Of a stretch of DNA of 64,000 nucleotides, positions 14,418 through 21,120 are shown one piece after another. Made by a program: the position numbers and the translations under genes. Within the stretch, counting starts at the first letter, position 1; every line of letters starts with the position of its first letter. Source of the stretch: Micrococcus sp023147585 (GTDB taxonomy: Bacteria > Actinomycetota > Actinomycetes > Actinomycetales > Micrococcaceae); NCBI RefSeq assembly GCF_044872765.1, contig NZ_CP085253.1:558001-622000 (forward strand). The letters run 5' to 3'. The notes below the pieces were generated by a model. It was not told the DNA's origin and ran no database searches. It saw only the letters and a list, made by a program, of their open reading frames with translations.

Positions 14418-16699
14418 GCTGCACCGACGGTGCCGGAGTGGCGCTGAACTCGGCGCCGCGCCTGGTGGCCGCGACGCTGTCGGCGGGCTCGGCGGCGACG
14501 CTCGAGCTGCGCGACGCCCCCGAGGGCCCCGTGCTCCTGCGGGTCCGCGGCGAGGGCGGCGCAGTCGTCCTCGCCGTGGCTGCCGAGACCGTGCAGGGCA
14601 CTGCGCGCTGGACCCTGGACGCGGCCACCGTGGCCATGCTCCTGGACGCCGACGCCGACGCCCTGCACGTGCTGGACGGTGGCGGCCACATCGTCTACGC
14701 CGGACCCATCGTGCGCGGCTCCGGGTGGGCGGGCGAGGGCTCTGTGCCCCACACGGCCACCGTGGGCGTGAGCCTGGCCGACGGGCCGTCCTACGCCACG
14801 GCGACGCTGACGGCCGGCTCCGCCGCCGTCCTCGTCGTGGAGGGCGTGACCGGGGCGCAGCTGGAGGTCCGCGCCGCGGACCGCACCGTGGCCCTGCCCA
14901 CCCCGGCCGTGAGCGGGGGCGTGAGCACCTGGGTGCTCGACGCCGCCGCCGTGGACGCTCTGCTGGACGCGGAGGCGGAGTCGGTGCGCGTGCGCGACGC
15001 CGACGGCCGGATCGTCTACGCCGGGCCCGTGGTGCGCGGCTCGGGCTGGGCCGGCTCGGGTGCCACGCAGGTGCTGGCCTCCTACGTGGCCGGCCCGCGC
15101 GGCGAGCGTGGACCTGCGGGCGAGGACGGGCGTGACGGCATCGACGGCAAGGACGGCCGTGATGGTCTGGACGGTGCGCCCGGCAAGGACGGCGTCGACG
15201 GCAAGGACGGACGCGACGGGCTGGACTACGTCCCGAGCGACACCGACTGGCCCACCGTGCGCGTCCGCGCCGGCGACCCGGTGGACGACCTGGACACCCT
15301 GACCCCCGGTGAGACCCGCGTGTATGAGTCGGAGGCGAACGCCCCGCTGGCCTACATGCTGGACATCGGGAGCATGTCTGGTGCCTCGAAGACCGGCAAC
15401 AAGGCCGCCACGGTGACTACGCTGACCGGCCCGGCCACCGCGCCGGCCACGCTGAGCTACGTTCTCACGGACTCCGCAGGGGGCACGTCCACGTGGACCG
15501 CCACCATCGACGTCCCGACCACTGGTTCCATCGAGCAGATCGCCGAGCTGCGTGACGGGTCCACCGTGCGCCGTGTGCTCTTCGACAAGGCGGCTGCGAT
15601 TGCTGCTGAGGCCGCGAACCCGGTGGCGAATCCCGTCGGGTCCGTTGTCTACAGCATGACCGTGACCTCCCGCACCGTGACCTTCTCCGATGCGGCCACC
15701 GACTGGAACAGCCGCATCCGACCGGGGTCGTTCATCGCTGCGTACGACCACAACAGCCTGCAGGGCGAACGGAACACCTCCGCGGTGGTCGGTGAATTCG
15801 GGGCGACCCGCGTCGATGGTGCCATGCTGCACCTGGGCGGGGTGCACCGTCTCGGTAGTCAGATGGCCACGTACCAGGCATATGACGCCTCCACGGGGGC
15901 TAAGCGCGCCAGCGGCGGGACCACCTTCCCCACATTTGGCCTCAGTGGCCGACTCACTGTGTCCAACCCGTTCAACAACCTGTCCGCGGGCTCCGCGATC
16001 GACCCTCGACGCGAACAGGTCGGATACACCAACACCCCCGGCAGCAAGGCGGCGACGCGGCACATCGTGGCCGTCGCTGACCAGCGCAACTACAGTATCT
16101 TCGTGTACGTGTCTGGCCGGTGTGACCTCATCACCTGGAAGGCGCTCCACGTCGCCAAGGACGGCACCACCACGCCCAACCAGCCGGTCAGCGTGACCGG
16201 CGTGCCCGCCGCCGGACCCGGGTGGGCTCAGGTGCTGTGCTTCAACCACAACGTGCAGGTGGTGTGGCTCACCCAGGCCGACTGGGCCGCAGCCGGTGGT
16301 CAGCAGGACTCCGGCTGGCGGAACCTGACCTTCACGAAGAAGAGTGACTCTGACGTGAACGTCTCAGCCATGACCGGCCGGATCCGCATCACGTCGTCGG
16401 CGATCTTCCTCGAGATGACCGTGACCGCCACCGCCGCCGTCGGTTGGCAGCTGTGGGCCTGCGACGACCAGTGGGTGCAGAACAACGTCCTCACCCCCGG
16501 CGTGTCCGGCACGAGCTCGAGGAAGGACTCCTTCGCCACGGACGCGACCACCTGGAGCATCCGCCCGGAGGAGGTCGCACCCCGCAAGGTCACGCACATG
16601 CCCATGAACAAGATGGTTGCCGGCACCTGGGTTCTGCGCGGGACCTTCCCGCCGCCGGACGTCATGCCGGCCACGTGGCCCGGTACAGCTGCCAACTGA
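14414..16699 (+). CDS. Collagen-like tail fibre / receptor-binding protein
   Basis: 761 residues, coupled to the holin by ATGA. Residues 9-108 and 117-216 are two copies of one domain, each ending in IVYAGP(I/V)VRGSGWAG. Residues 227-271 are 15 uninterrupted Gly-X-Y triplets rich in GKD and GRD, expected to form a trimeric collagen-like stalk. After a short linker (DYVPSDTDW) comes a domain with an Ig-like segment (TLTGPATAPATLSYVLTDSAG) and then a larger beta-rich C-terminal half, probably the host-binding tip. Codon choice in the last 450 residues is visibly less GC-biased than in neighbouring genes, suggesting that the tip was acquired separately. Confidence 0.8.
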   Translation: MSCTDGAGVALNSAPRLVAATLSAGSAATLELRDAPEGPVLLRVRGEGGAVVLAVAAETVQGTARWTLDAATVAMLLDADADALHVLDGGGHIVYAGPIVRGSGWAGEGSVPHTATVGVSLADGPSYATATLTAGSAAVLVVEGVTGAQLEVRAADRTVALPTPAVSGGVSTWVLDAAAVDALLDAEAESVRVRDADGRIVYAGPVVRGSGWAGSGATQVLASYVAGPRGERGPAGEDGRDGIDGKDGRDGLDGAPGKDGVDGKDGRDGLDYVPSDTDWPTVRVRAGDPVDDLDTLTPGETRVYESEANAPLAYMLDIGSMSGASKTGNKAATVTTLTGPATAPATLSYVLTDSAGGTSTWTATIDVPTTGSIEQIAELRDGSTVRRVLFDKAAAIAAEAANPVANPVGSVVYSMTVTSRTVTFSDAATDWNSRIRPGSFIAAYDHNSLQGERNTSAVVGEFGATRVDGAMLHLGGVHRLGSQMATYQAYDASTGAKRASGGTTFPTFGLSGRLTVSNPFNNLSAGSAIDPRREQVGYTNTPGSKAATRHIVAVADQRNYSIFVYVSGRCDLITWKALHVAKDGTTTPNQPVSVTGVPAAGPGWAQVLCFNHNVQVVWLTQADWAAAGGQQDSGWRNLTFTKKSDSDVNVSAMTGRIRITSSAIFLEMTVTATAAVGWQLWACDDQWVQNNVLTPGVSGTSSRKDSFATDATTWSIRPEEVAPRKVTHMPMNKMVAGTWVLRGTFPPPDVMPATWPGTAAN

Positions 16700-16825
16700 G
16701 CACAGCCCCGCCTAACCCGCACCACCGAGGGGGAGCACACCCGCCACACCCCCTTCCCGACCGTGTTCCCGGGCACCGCAGTCAGCGGCGTCTGAGACCC
16801 ACCCCGCCAACGAAAGGCAACCCCC

Positions 16826-17158
16826 ATGGCCAACGCCACCTCCACTCAGATCATCGCTGCCGCCGGCGACCACGACCTGCTCCGCCGGCTGCGTGCCATC
16901 GCGGCCGCTGAGGGGATCCCGTCCCCGCAGCAGTGGGTCGAGGGTCGCATGGATCAGCTCGCTGCAGCCCCGGCCACCGATGCCGGGGACACCATCGGGT
17001 CCGTCTACGAGTACGCCGTGGGCAAGTACACCCCGGTGCCGCGCCCGGGCGAGGACCCCACGGCGGTCACCGATGAGCACCTGCACCACGCCGTGGCTCA
17101 CGTGCTCGGCCCGGTGTTTGAGCCTGAGCCGGCCGTCGACACGTCGGTCGTTTCCTGA
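16826..17158 (+). CDS. Small phage protein of unknown function
   Basis: 110 residues with AAAGG upstream of its ATG. The N-terminal half is helical (IIAAAGDHDLLRRLRAIAAAEG, then PQQWVEGRMDQLAAAP); the second half contains DEHLHHAVAHVLGPVF. I do not recognise a family. It lies after the fibre gene and before the convergent terminator, where actinophages often keep small accessory genes. The 126 bases before it (16700-16825) contain no convincing gene or repeat. Confidence 0.65.
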   Translation: MANATSTQIIAAAGDHDLLRRLRAIAAAEGIPSPQQWVEGRMDQLAAAPATDAGDTIGSVYEYAVGKYTPVPRPGEDPTAVTDEHLHHAVAHVLGPVFEPEPAVDTSVVS

Positions 17159-17165
17159 CCTCACG

Positions 17166-17483
17166 GTGCAGCACTCCCGCACGACGCGCCGTTGCCGGCT
17201 GACCGCTGGCGGCGGCGCGTCGCGCACCCGCGCGGTCGGCGGCTGGAAGTGGTACGACTCCCACGCGGCGTTCCTCGCCGGGCCCGAGGCCGCGGCCACC
17301 GCCGGCCTGCAGCGGACACGGATCGAGCAGGCCGGGCTGGACCCGGCCGTCGTGGCCGACGTGCTGGACCTCACGTTCGGCCTCCCGGTGCCGAAGAACG
17401 GCTGCCCCCTGGGCGCAGCCCGTCGGTGCCGTGGACGCCTCAAGAAGGGCGACCGCGTCTACGGCTGGACGAAGACCGCCTGA
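17166..17483 (+). CDS. Possible small basic protein, last plus-strand prophage gene
   Basis: 105 residues from a GTG at 17166; no good ribosome-binding site is visible, so the start is uncertain. The region from about residue 25 (GGWKWYDSHAAFLAGPEAAA) to the end reads as coding, with strong GC bias at the third position, and the stop lies 8 bases before a terminator hairpin. The protein is Arg/Lys-rich, with Cys residues at both ends (CPLGAARRC). No family recognised. Confidence 0.45.
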   Translation: MQHSRTTRRCRLTAGGGASRTRAVGGWKWYDSHAAFLAGPEAAATAGLQRTRIEQAGLDPAVVADVLDLTFGLPVPKNGCPLGAARRCRGRLKKGDRVYGWTKTA

Positions 17484-17490
17484 CCACGAA

Positions 17491-17538
17491 GCAGAAGGCC
17501 CCCCGCCTGGGAAATCCCAGGTGGGGGGCCTTTTCTGC
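17491..17538. terminator. Bidirectional terminator between converging prophage blocks
   Basis: A long hairpin: GCAGAAGGCCCCCCGCCTGG at 17491-17510 with GG-A continuing, paired with CCCAGGTGGGGGGCC plus TTTTCTGC up to 17538. The loop is 2-3 bases; one G-U pair and one extra T are the only imperfections. The arms begin or end in A/T-rich flanks on both sides, so it can stop transcription from both directions. It separates the plus-strand late operon from the minus-strand accessory genes. Confidence 0.85.
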
Positions 17539-17542
17539 GTCC

Positions 17543-17827
17543 TCAGACCTCGGTCCAGGTGAGGGGCCAGCCGGTCTCGCGGCTGGCGCGGAACTCGAAC
17601 CGCCCGGTGCCGTCGTCCACGGCACGTAGCGTCAGTGGGGCGATATCGGGGTGGTTCGCGTCCACCACAACGAAGCGGCCGTCCTGCGTCCAGGAGAGGC
17701 CCACGACCTGCCGCCCACCCAGGCCGAGCGCGAGCGCGCCGGTGCCGTCGGCGTCCAGGCGGGCGCGGCCCTCGACGGCGCCGCCGGTGCACGTGAAGCT
17801 GCGCGCCGTGGTCACTGCTTCGTCCAC
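17543..17827 (-). CDS. Small protein similar to the adjacent lipoprotein, without signal peptide
   Basis: 94 residues, GTG start at 17827 that lies 16 bases inside the end of the upstream lipoprotein gene, so the two are probably co-translated. The sequence has a simple beta pattern (EGRARLDADGTGALALGL, SWTQDGRFVVVDANHPDIAPLTLRA, RFEFRASRETGWPLTWTEV). These blocks line up with the lipoprotein blocks (RLDKDGKAHY; WTLEDDVITVKANPAIPYDIRA; LFFEADPGHGWRANTWTKQ). No signal peptide or lipobox is present, so it should stay in the cytoplasm unless the start is misjudged. Function unknown. Confidence 0.65.
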   Translation of the reverse strand: MDEAVTTARSFTCTGGAVEGRARLDADGTGALALGLGGRQVVGLSWTQDGRFVVVDANHPDIAPLTLRAVDDGTGRFEFRASRETGWPLTWTEV

Positions 17828-18165
17828 GTGTTGGCGCGCCAGCCGTGGCCCGGGTCGGCCTCGAAGAACAGAGACTTCGGGTCCTCGGCCTTGGCGCGGA
17901 TGTCGTACGGGATGGCCGGGTTGGCCTTCACCGTGATGACGTCGTCCTCCAGCGTCCAGGTCGTGTCAGCCTCGGACGTGGGGCCGGCGGCGTTCGACTG
18001 CGAGTAGTGCGCCTTGCCGTCCTTGTCCAGGCGGATGTAGGCGTCGACGCCCTGCATGGTGGACTTGTAGCGCCCGACGTAGTCGGACTCCGACGTCCCA
18101 CACGCGGTGAGCCCGAGGGCAAGGACGGCCGCACCGGCGGCGAGGGTAGATCTGCGGGTGAGCAA
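17812..18165 (-). CDS. Prophage lipoprotein (possible superinfection-exclusion moron)
   Basis: 117 residues from a TTG at 18165, chosen because GAAGGAG lies 6 bases upstream and it leaves a textbook lipoprotein signal: MLTRRSTLAAGAAVLALGLTAC, with lipobox LTAC and lipidated Cys22. A 33-base longer in-frame start exists but would spoil the signal peptide. The mature part is about 95 residues, beta-rich, soluble. Small lipoproteins carried by prophages of Gram-positive bacteria sometimes block DNA injection by related phages; that role is inference only. The promoter is probably in the low-GC region just upstream. Confidence 0.75.
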   Translation of the reverse strand: MLTRRSTLAAGAAVLALGLTACGTSESDYVGRYKSTMQGVDAYIRLDKDGKAHYSQSNAAGPTSEADTTWTLEDDVITVKANPAIPYDIRAKAEDPKSLFFEADPGHGWRANTWTKQ

Positions 18166-18264
18166 TGGGTCTCCTTCGAGCAGTAGTGGGCCACGCACAG
18201 CGTAGCGGGCGGCGGGCCACGTGGTGCAGGGCGGCGCAGGGCGGATGTCTGCTGATTCGCTCAG

Positions 18265-18296
18265 TCAGACACGGGTCAGACACGAAATCAGACACG
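18265..18296 (+). repeat. Three direct TCAGACACG repeats (iteron-like)
   Basis: Identical 9-base units at 18265-18273, 18276-18284 and 18288-18296, separated by 2-3 bases so that they fall on the same helix face. Reverse-oriented near-copies occur about 180 bp away. They look like protein-binding sites, not CRISPR repeats, because the units are short and the spacers are too small. Confidence 0.7.
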
Positions 18297-18331
18297 AAGA
18301 ACCCCTGATCGGGGCGGCATTACTCACTCGA

Positions 18332-18427
18332 TGTCTGTCTTGTCTACCTTTTTAGGGGAAAGTTCTACACACATGAGTAGAGGTCTCTCTAGATACTTTG
18401 CTCCGAATCGAGCAGACAAGACAGACA
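18332..18427. repeat. Perfect 14-bp inverted repeat flanking an A/T-rich core
   Basis: Arms 18332-18345 and 18414-18427 are exact complements of each other. The 68 bp between them are rich in A and T, with short promoter-like stretches (for example TACCTTTTTAGG, CTAGATACTTT). Both arms contain the TGTCTG/CAGACA core shared with the nearby direct repeats. Confidence 0.7.
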
Positions 18428-18498
18428 ACCAGCCTTCGGCACCCTTTCCACACGTAGGCCAGCCGAACCGGCGTGTCTGACCGATGTCTGACTACGGT

Positions 18499-19026
18499 TC
18501 AGCCGTTGCGGAACACGTGCACGTCGCCTCCAGCGGCGTCCTCGACGACGTAGTCGAAGGCCAGGTCGCGCACCCAGCGCTCCCAGCTGAAGTAGGTGCG
18601 TGCCTCTTCCGACCAGCCGTGCTGAAGCCCGACGTCGTCCGCGAGCCGGTAGGCGTAGTCCTCGAAGGACGGCCAGCAGCCCTCGTAGGCGTCCTCGAAC
18701 GCGCCCGCCGCCGGCAGCCCGTCCCCGTCCTCCTCGTAGGCACCAGAGCGCACCCAGGCGCAGAACCCGTCCCAGCGGTCCTCTCCGACCTCCTCGTGGA
18801 GCGCGCCCCAGCGCGCCGCCGTGGTCGGGTCCATCTCCTCGCGCACGGGGAGGCGCTCGTGGTCCATGACCCAGAGCTCTTCGCAGTCCCGGCGGGCACC
18901 GCCGGCGCTGCGGTGCACGTCGGCCAGGGTGACCGCGTCGGCGCCGGCAGCGTCGCACCAGTGCCCCACGAGCCGCCCAGCGTTGTAGCAGGCCAGGCAG
19001 CCGATCCACACCCGCGGCGCCGTCAT
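18499..19026 (-). CDS. ardA: ArdA-type anti-restriction protein (DNA mimic)
   Basis: 175 residues, very acidic. ArdA proteins mimic the bent B-DNA bound by type I restriction-modification enzymes and so protect incoming DNA. Family landmarks seen: APRVWIGCLACYNAGRLVGHW near the N-terminus (ArdA: xYVGxxxxYNxGxxxGxW), EELWVMDHE around residue 50, GAFEDAYEGCWPSFEDYAYRL (110-128), and the C-terminal WVRDLAFDYVV...VHVFRNG (ArdA: FARDLFxxDYxxxxGYVFR). The length matches the family. The ATG at 19026 overlaps the upstream stop (ATGA), so it is coupled to the preceding small gene. Confidence 0.85.
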   Translation of the reverse strand: MTAPRVWIGCLACYNAGRLVGHWCDAAGADAVTLADVHRSAGGARRDCEELWVMDHERLPVREEMDPTTAARWGALHEEVGEDRWDGFCAWVRSGAYEEDGDGLPAAGAFEDAYEGCWPSFEDYAYRLADDVGLQHGWSEEARTYFSWERWVRDLAFDYVVEDAAGGDVHVFRNG

Positions 19027-19355
19027 CGGGCCAGCTCCGGGTCGAGCACCAGGCAAAGGTACGCCCGGCTGGCGAACGGTCCGACATAGGCGCGGTCGAT
19101 GGTCATCACCAGTCCGGCGTCCACGAGGGCGCCCGCCAGACCGGCGTGCTCCGCCCAGTCCTTGATCCAGACCTCACCGGGGAGTACGGCCACGAGGCCG
19201 TACTCCCCGAGGTCGACGGAGAGGCGTTCGCGCTCGCCGTGCTCGTCCTCGAGCCAGAGGGCCGAGCGGCGGCGGTCGTAGTGGACGGTGCCGGTGAGTG
19301 TGACGCCCGGCAGGTGCAGGGCGACGCTACGCGCCGTGAGGGTGGGGGTGGGCAT
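19023..19355 (-). CDS. Small protein of unknown function, coupled to ardA
   Basis: 110 residues from the ATG at 19355, which has GGAGA 7 bases upstream; a longer in-frame start at 19379 lacks a site. The first half is beta-rich (ALHLPGVTLTGTVHYDRRRSALWLEDEHGE), the second contains VWIKDWAEHAGLAGALVDAGLV and ends in a strand. The composition is acidic to neutral. It overlaps ardA by 4 bases, so it is probably a functional partner or a second protective factor. No family recognised. Confidence 0.65.
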   Translation of the reverse strand: MPTPTLTARSVALHLPGVTLTGTVHYDRRRSALWLEDEHGERERLSVDLGEYGLVAVLPGEVWIKDWAEHAGLAGALVDAGLVMTIDRAYVGPFASRAYLCLVLDPELAR

Positions 19356-19415
19356 GGGGGGGTCTCCTTCCGTGGACACCCCGCATCCCGGCGACGGCTG
19401 CTGCCGGCGCCCAGG

Positions 19416-21041
19416 TCAGAACAGGTCCATCTGGCCCGACTTCTTCCGCTGGCGCTTGGCCTCGATGTACGGGCGGTGCATAGGCGGGCGCAACGGCTCC
19501 TTGCCCTGGAGCAGCTCGCGCACCGTGATGTGCTGCAGGCGCGGGAACACCTGACCGTTGGCCGGTAGGGTCCACGTGCCCCCGTGGTCGATGACCTCCT
19601 GCACCCCGCGGGTGGCCGGCACCAGCGTGATCAGGATGCCCATCTCGGCTCCGTGCTGGGTCACCGTGCCGTCCAGGTCGCGCGCCATGGCCGGGTTGAT
19701 CGTCTTCCCGCCCTTCACGCTGACGAGGATGCGGCCGATCCCGCCCTTGCCATCCAGCGCGAACCTTCCGACACCGTCGATGCCCTTGTCCCCGACCTGC
19801 TTCTCGTTCGGCTGCGCACCGATCAGCGAGACGGCCCAGCGCTCGAACTCAAAGGCGTTCTTGTCGAACATGGCCTGGGCCGCGGCCAGGTCATACGGGA
19901 TGCCCGAGACGGAGAACGTGTCCCGGATGTCGTCGCCGTAGGTGTGCTGGAGGCGCTTCACGATCAGGTCGATGGCGATGTACGTGATGTCGATGCCGAC
20001 CCAGCGCCGCCCCAGCTTCTGCGCCGCGTCCACGGTCGTGCCACAGCCGCAGAACGGGTCGAGAACCACGTCACCAGGCTTGGACGCCATGGTGATGATG
20101 CGCTCGAGCAGGCGCAGGGGCTTCTGCGTGGGGTAGCCCAGGCGCTCCGCGTCCTGGGACGAGATCGGCGGGAGGTCCGTCCACACGTCGTCGATCGGCA
20201 CACCCGGCTGCTCGTTCTGGAAGAGCTTGCGTCGGATGCGGCCCGCCTGGCTCTTGGGGAAGATCAGTCGCCCATCCGCGTCCAGGCGCGCCATCTCATC
20301 TGGGTCCACCCGCCAGCCGTTGGAAGGCGGCTGGTACCCCTTGTACTCAAAGGTGAGGTTCGGGCGGGGGCTCGGCGAGTCCAGCGGGGCTGAGGCATAG
20401 GGGCCTCGGCCGTCACCGTCGTCGTACTTGAACGTGGTCTTGTACGAGTCGGAGTGCTCCGTGAACTGCATGGCGAAATGCGCAGACGGCGACTTGGTGT
20501 AGTACAGCACGATGTCGTGGTTGCGCCCGAGCTTGCGGCGGGCGTCACCCTTGGTGGCCGAGCGCTTCCAGACGATCTCGTTGCGAAAGTTCTTGGGCCC
20601 GAAGATCGCGTCCAGCAGGATCTTCAGGTAGTGGCTCATCGTGGGGTCGCAGTGGAGGAACAACGAGCCGGTCGACTTCAGCACGCGGTGGAGCTCGACG
20701 AGGCGGGGCGCCATGTTCACGAGGTAGGCCATGGCGTCGTTCTTGCCCAAGAGCGTGTGGAACGAAGTGAGAGCCTGGGCCGCATTCGAGCTGGCCGTCG
20801 TCACGAAGTCCATGTACTGCTGTTCGGTGACGTGGGTCCAGCGCCACGTGTCCTCGAAGGCCTCGATCTGGGCGGCGGCCGCATCATCCACCGCGTCGTT
20901 CTTGGAGAAGATGACGGAGTAGTTCCGGTTGGAGTTGAACGGCGGGTCCAGGTACACGAGGTCCACGGACTCACTTGGGACATACTCTCGCAGGACCTCG
21001 AGGTTGTCTCCGAAGTACAGCCGATTCTTCTCCGTCGTCAT
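19416..21041 (-). CDS. Beta-class DNA methyltransferase fused to a nuclease-like (Mrr-type) domain
   Basis: 541 residues from the ATG at 21041. The catalytic motif DPPF (32-35) precedes the AdoMet-binding motif LDPFCGCGTT (about 327-336), the order of beta-class amino-methyltransferases (CcrM/type III Mod-like, N6-adenine or N4-cytosine). After about residue 385 a second domain follows: VGDKGIDG (Asp418, Asp422), then VSVKGG (Lys443), a strand-loop-strand arrangement typical of PD-(D/E)XK folds of the Mrr type, although Ser441 stands where Glu or Gln is usual. It lies at the right edge of the prophage, 70 bp from the comEC junction, and probably marks phage DNA against host restriction. Whether the second domain cuts DNA or only binds it is open. 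Confidence 0.8.
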   Translation of the reverse strand: MTTEKNRLYFGDNLEVLREYVPSESVDLVYLDPPFNSNRNYSVIFSKNDAVDDAAAAQIEAFEDTWRWTHVTEQQYMDFVTTASSNAAQALTSFHTLLGKNDAMAYLVNMAPRLVELHRVLKSTGSLFLHCDPTMSHYLKILLDAIFGPKNFRNEIVWKRSATKGDARRKLGRNHDIVLYYTKSPSAHFAMQFTEHSDSYKTTFKYDDGDGRGPYASAPLDSPSPRPNLTFEYKGYQPPSNGWRVDPDEMARLDADGRLIFPKSQAGRIRRKLFQNEQPGVPIDDVWTDLPPISSQDAERLGYPTQKPLRLLERIITMASKPGDVVLDPFCGCGTTVDAAQKLGRRWVGIDITYIAIDLIVKRLQHTYGDDIRDTFSVSGIPYDLAAAQAMFDKNAFEFERWAVSLIGAQPNEKQVGDKGIDGVGRFALDGKGGIGRILVSVKGGKTINPAMARDLDGTVTQHGAEMGILITLVPATRGVQEVIDHGGTWTLPANGQVFPRLQHITVRELLQGKEPLRPPMHRPYIEAKRQRKKSGQMDLF

Positions 21042-21042
21042 G

Positions 21043-21058
21043 GGTACAGGGTACCTGT
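21043..21058. promoter_or_regulatory. Nested palindrome just upstream of the methyltransferase start
   Basis: GGTAC-AGG-GTACC (21043-21055) overlaps ACAGG-GTA-CCTGT (21046-21058), two inverted repeats sharing bases. They lie 2-17 bases before the ATG, where a bound protein would block transcription or ribosome access. Autoregulation of the methyltransferase is a reasonable guess. Confidence 0.4.
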
Positions 21059-21099
21059 GTGGATTCTGCACGTTCACCAGGCGAATATGTCGCACACCT

Positions 21100-21120
21100 C
21101 TTGAGACCCTTCTCCCCGGA
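21100..21120. other. Prophage-chromosome junction (probable attachment site) inside comEC
   Basis: ComEC coding similarity ends after the codons for AVSG (21126-21115), and the sequence to the left is phage-like. The codons for GLSHLSAVSG are strongly conserved in comEC genes, which makes them a suitable integration target. The matching left junction is outside the window, so the exact core cannot be defined. Confidence 0.6.

Larger units (their letters stand above)
18166..18498. promoter_or_regulatory. Low-GC control region with TCAGACACG repeats and a long inverted repeat
   Basis: A 333-bp gap with no credible gene and clearly lower GC than its surroundings. It holds three direct copies of TCAGACACG at 18265, 18276 and 18288 (spacing 11 and 12 bp, one helical turn), and inverted relatives at 18473-18480 (GTGTCTGA) and 18484-18492. 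A perfect 14-bp inverted repeat (TGTCTGTCTTGTCT at 18332-18345, complement at 18414-18427) flanks a 68-bp A/T-rich core. The layout fits a set of binding sites for one regulator controlling the minus-strand accessory genes; an origin or recombination site is an alternative. Confidence 0.6.

Noticed and set aside
15092..15226. Tandem DNA repeat in the fibre gene as a mobile or regulatory repeat
   Set aside because: The repetition follows the Gly-X-Y coding pattern and needs no other explanation.
16700..16825. Small peptide-coding frame between the fibre and the 16826 gene
   Set aside because: An open stretch before TGA near 16795 has no start codon or ribosome-binding site.
18265..18296. CRISPR-like array
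   Set aside because: Units are 9 bp with 2-3 bp spacers and no cas genes; better explained as protein-binding sites.
1..21110. tRNA gene as the prophage attachment site
   Set aside because: No tRNA cloverleaf was recognised at the right junction; the junction falls inside comEC codons instead.
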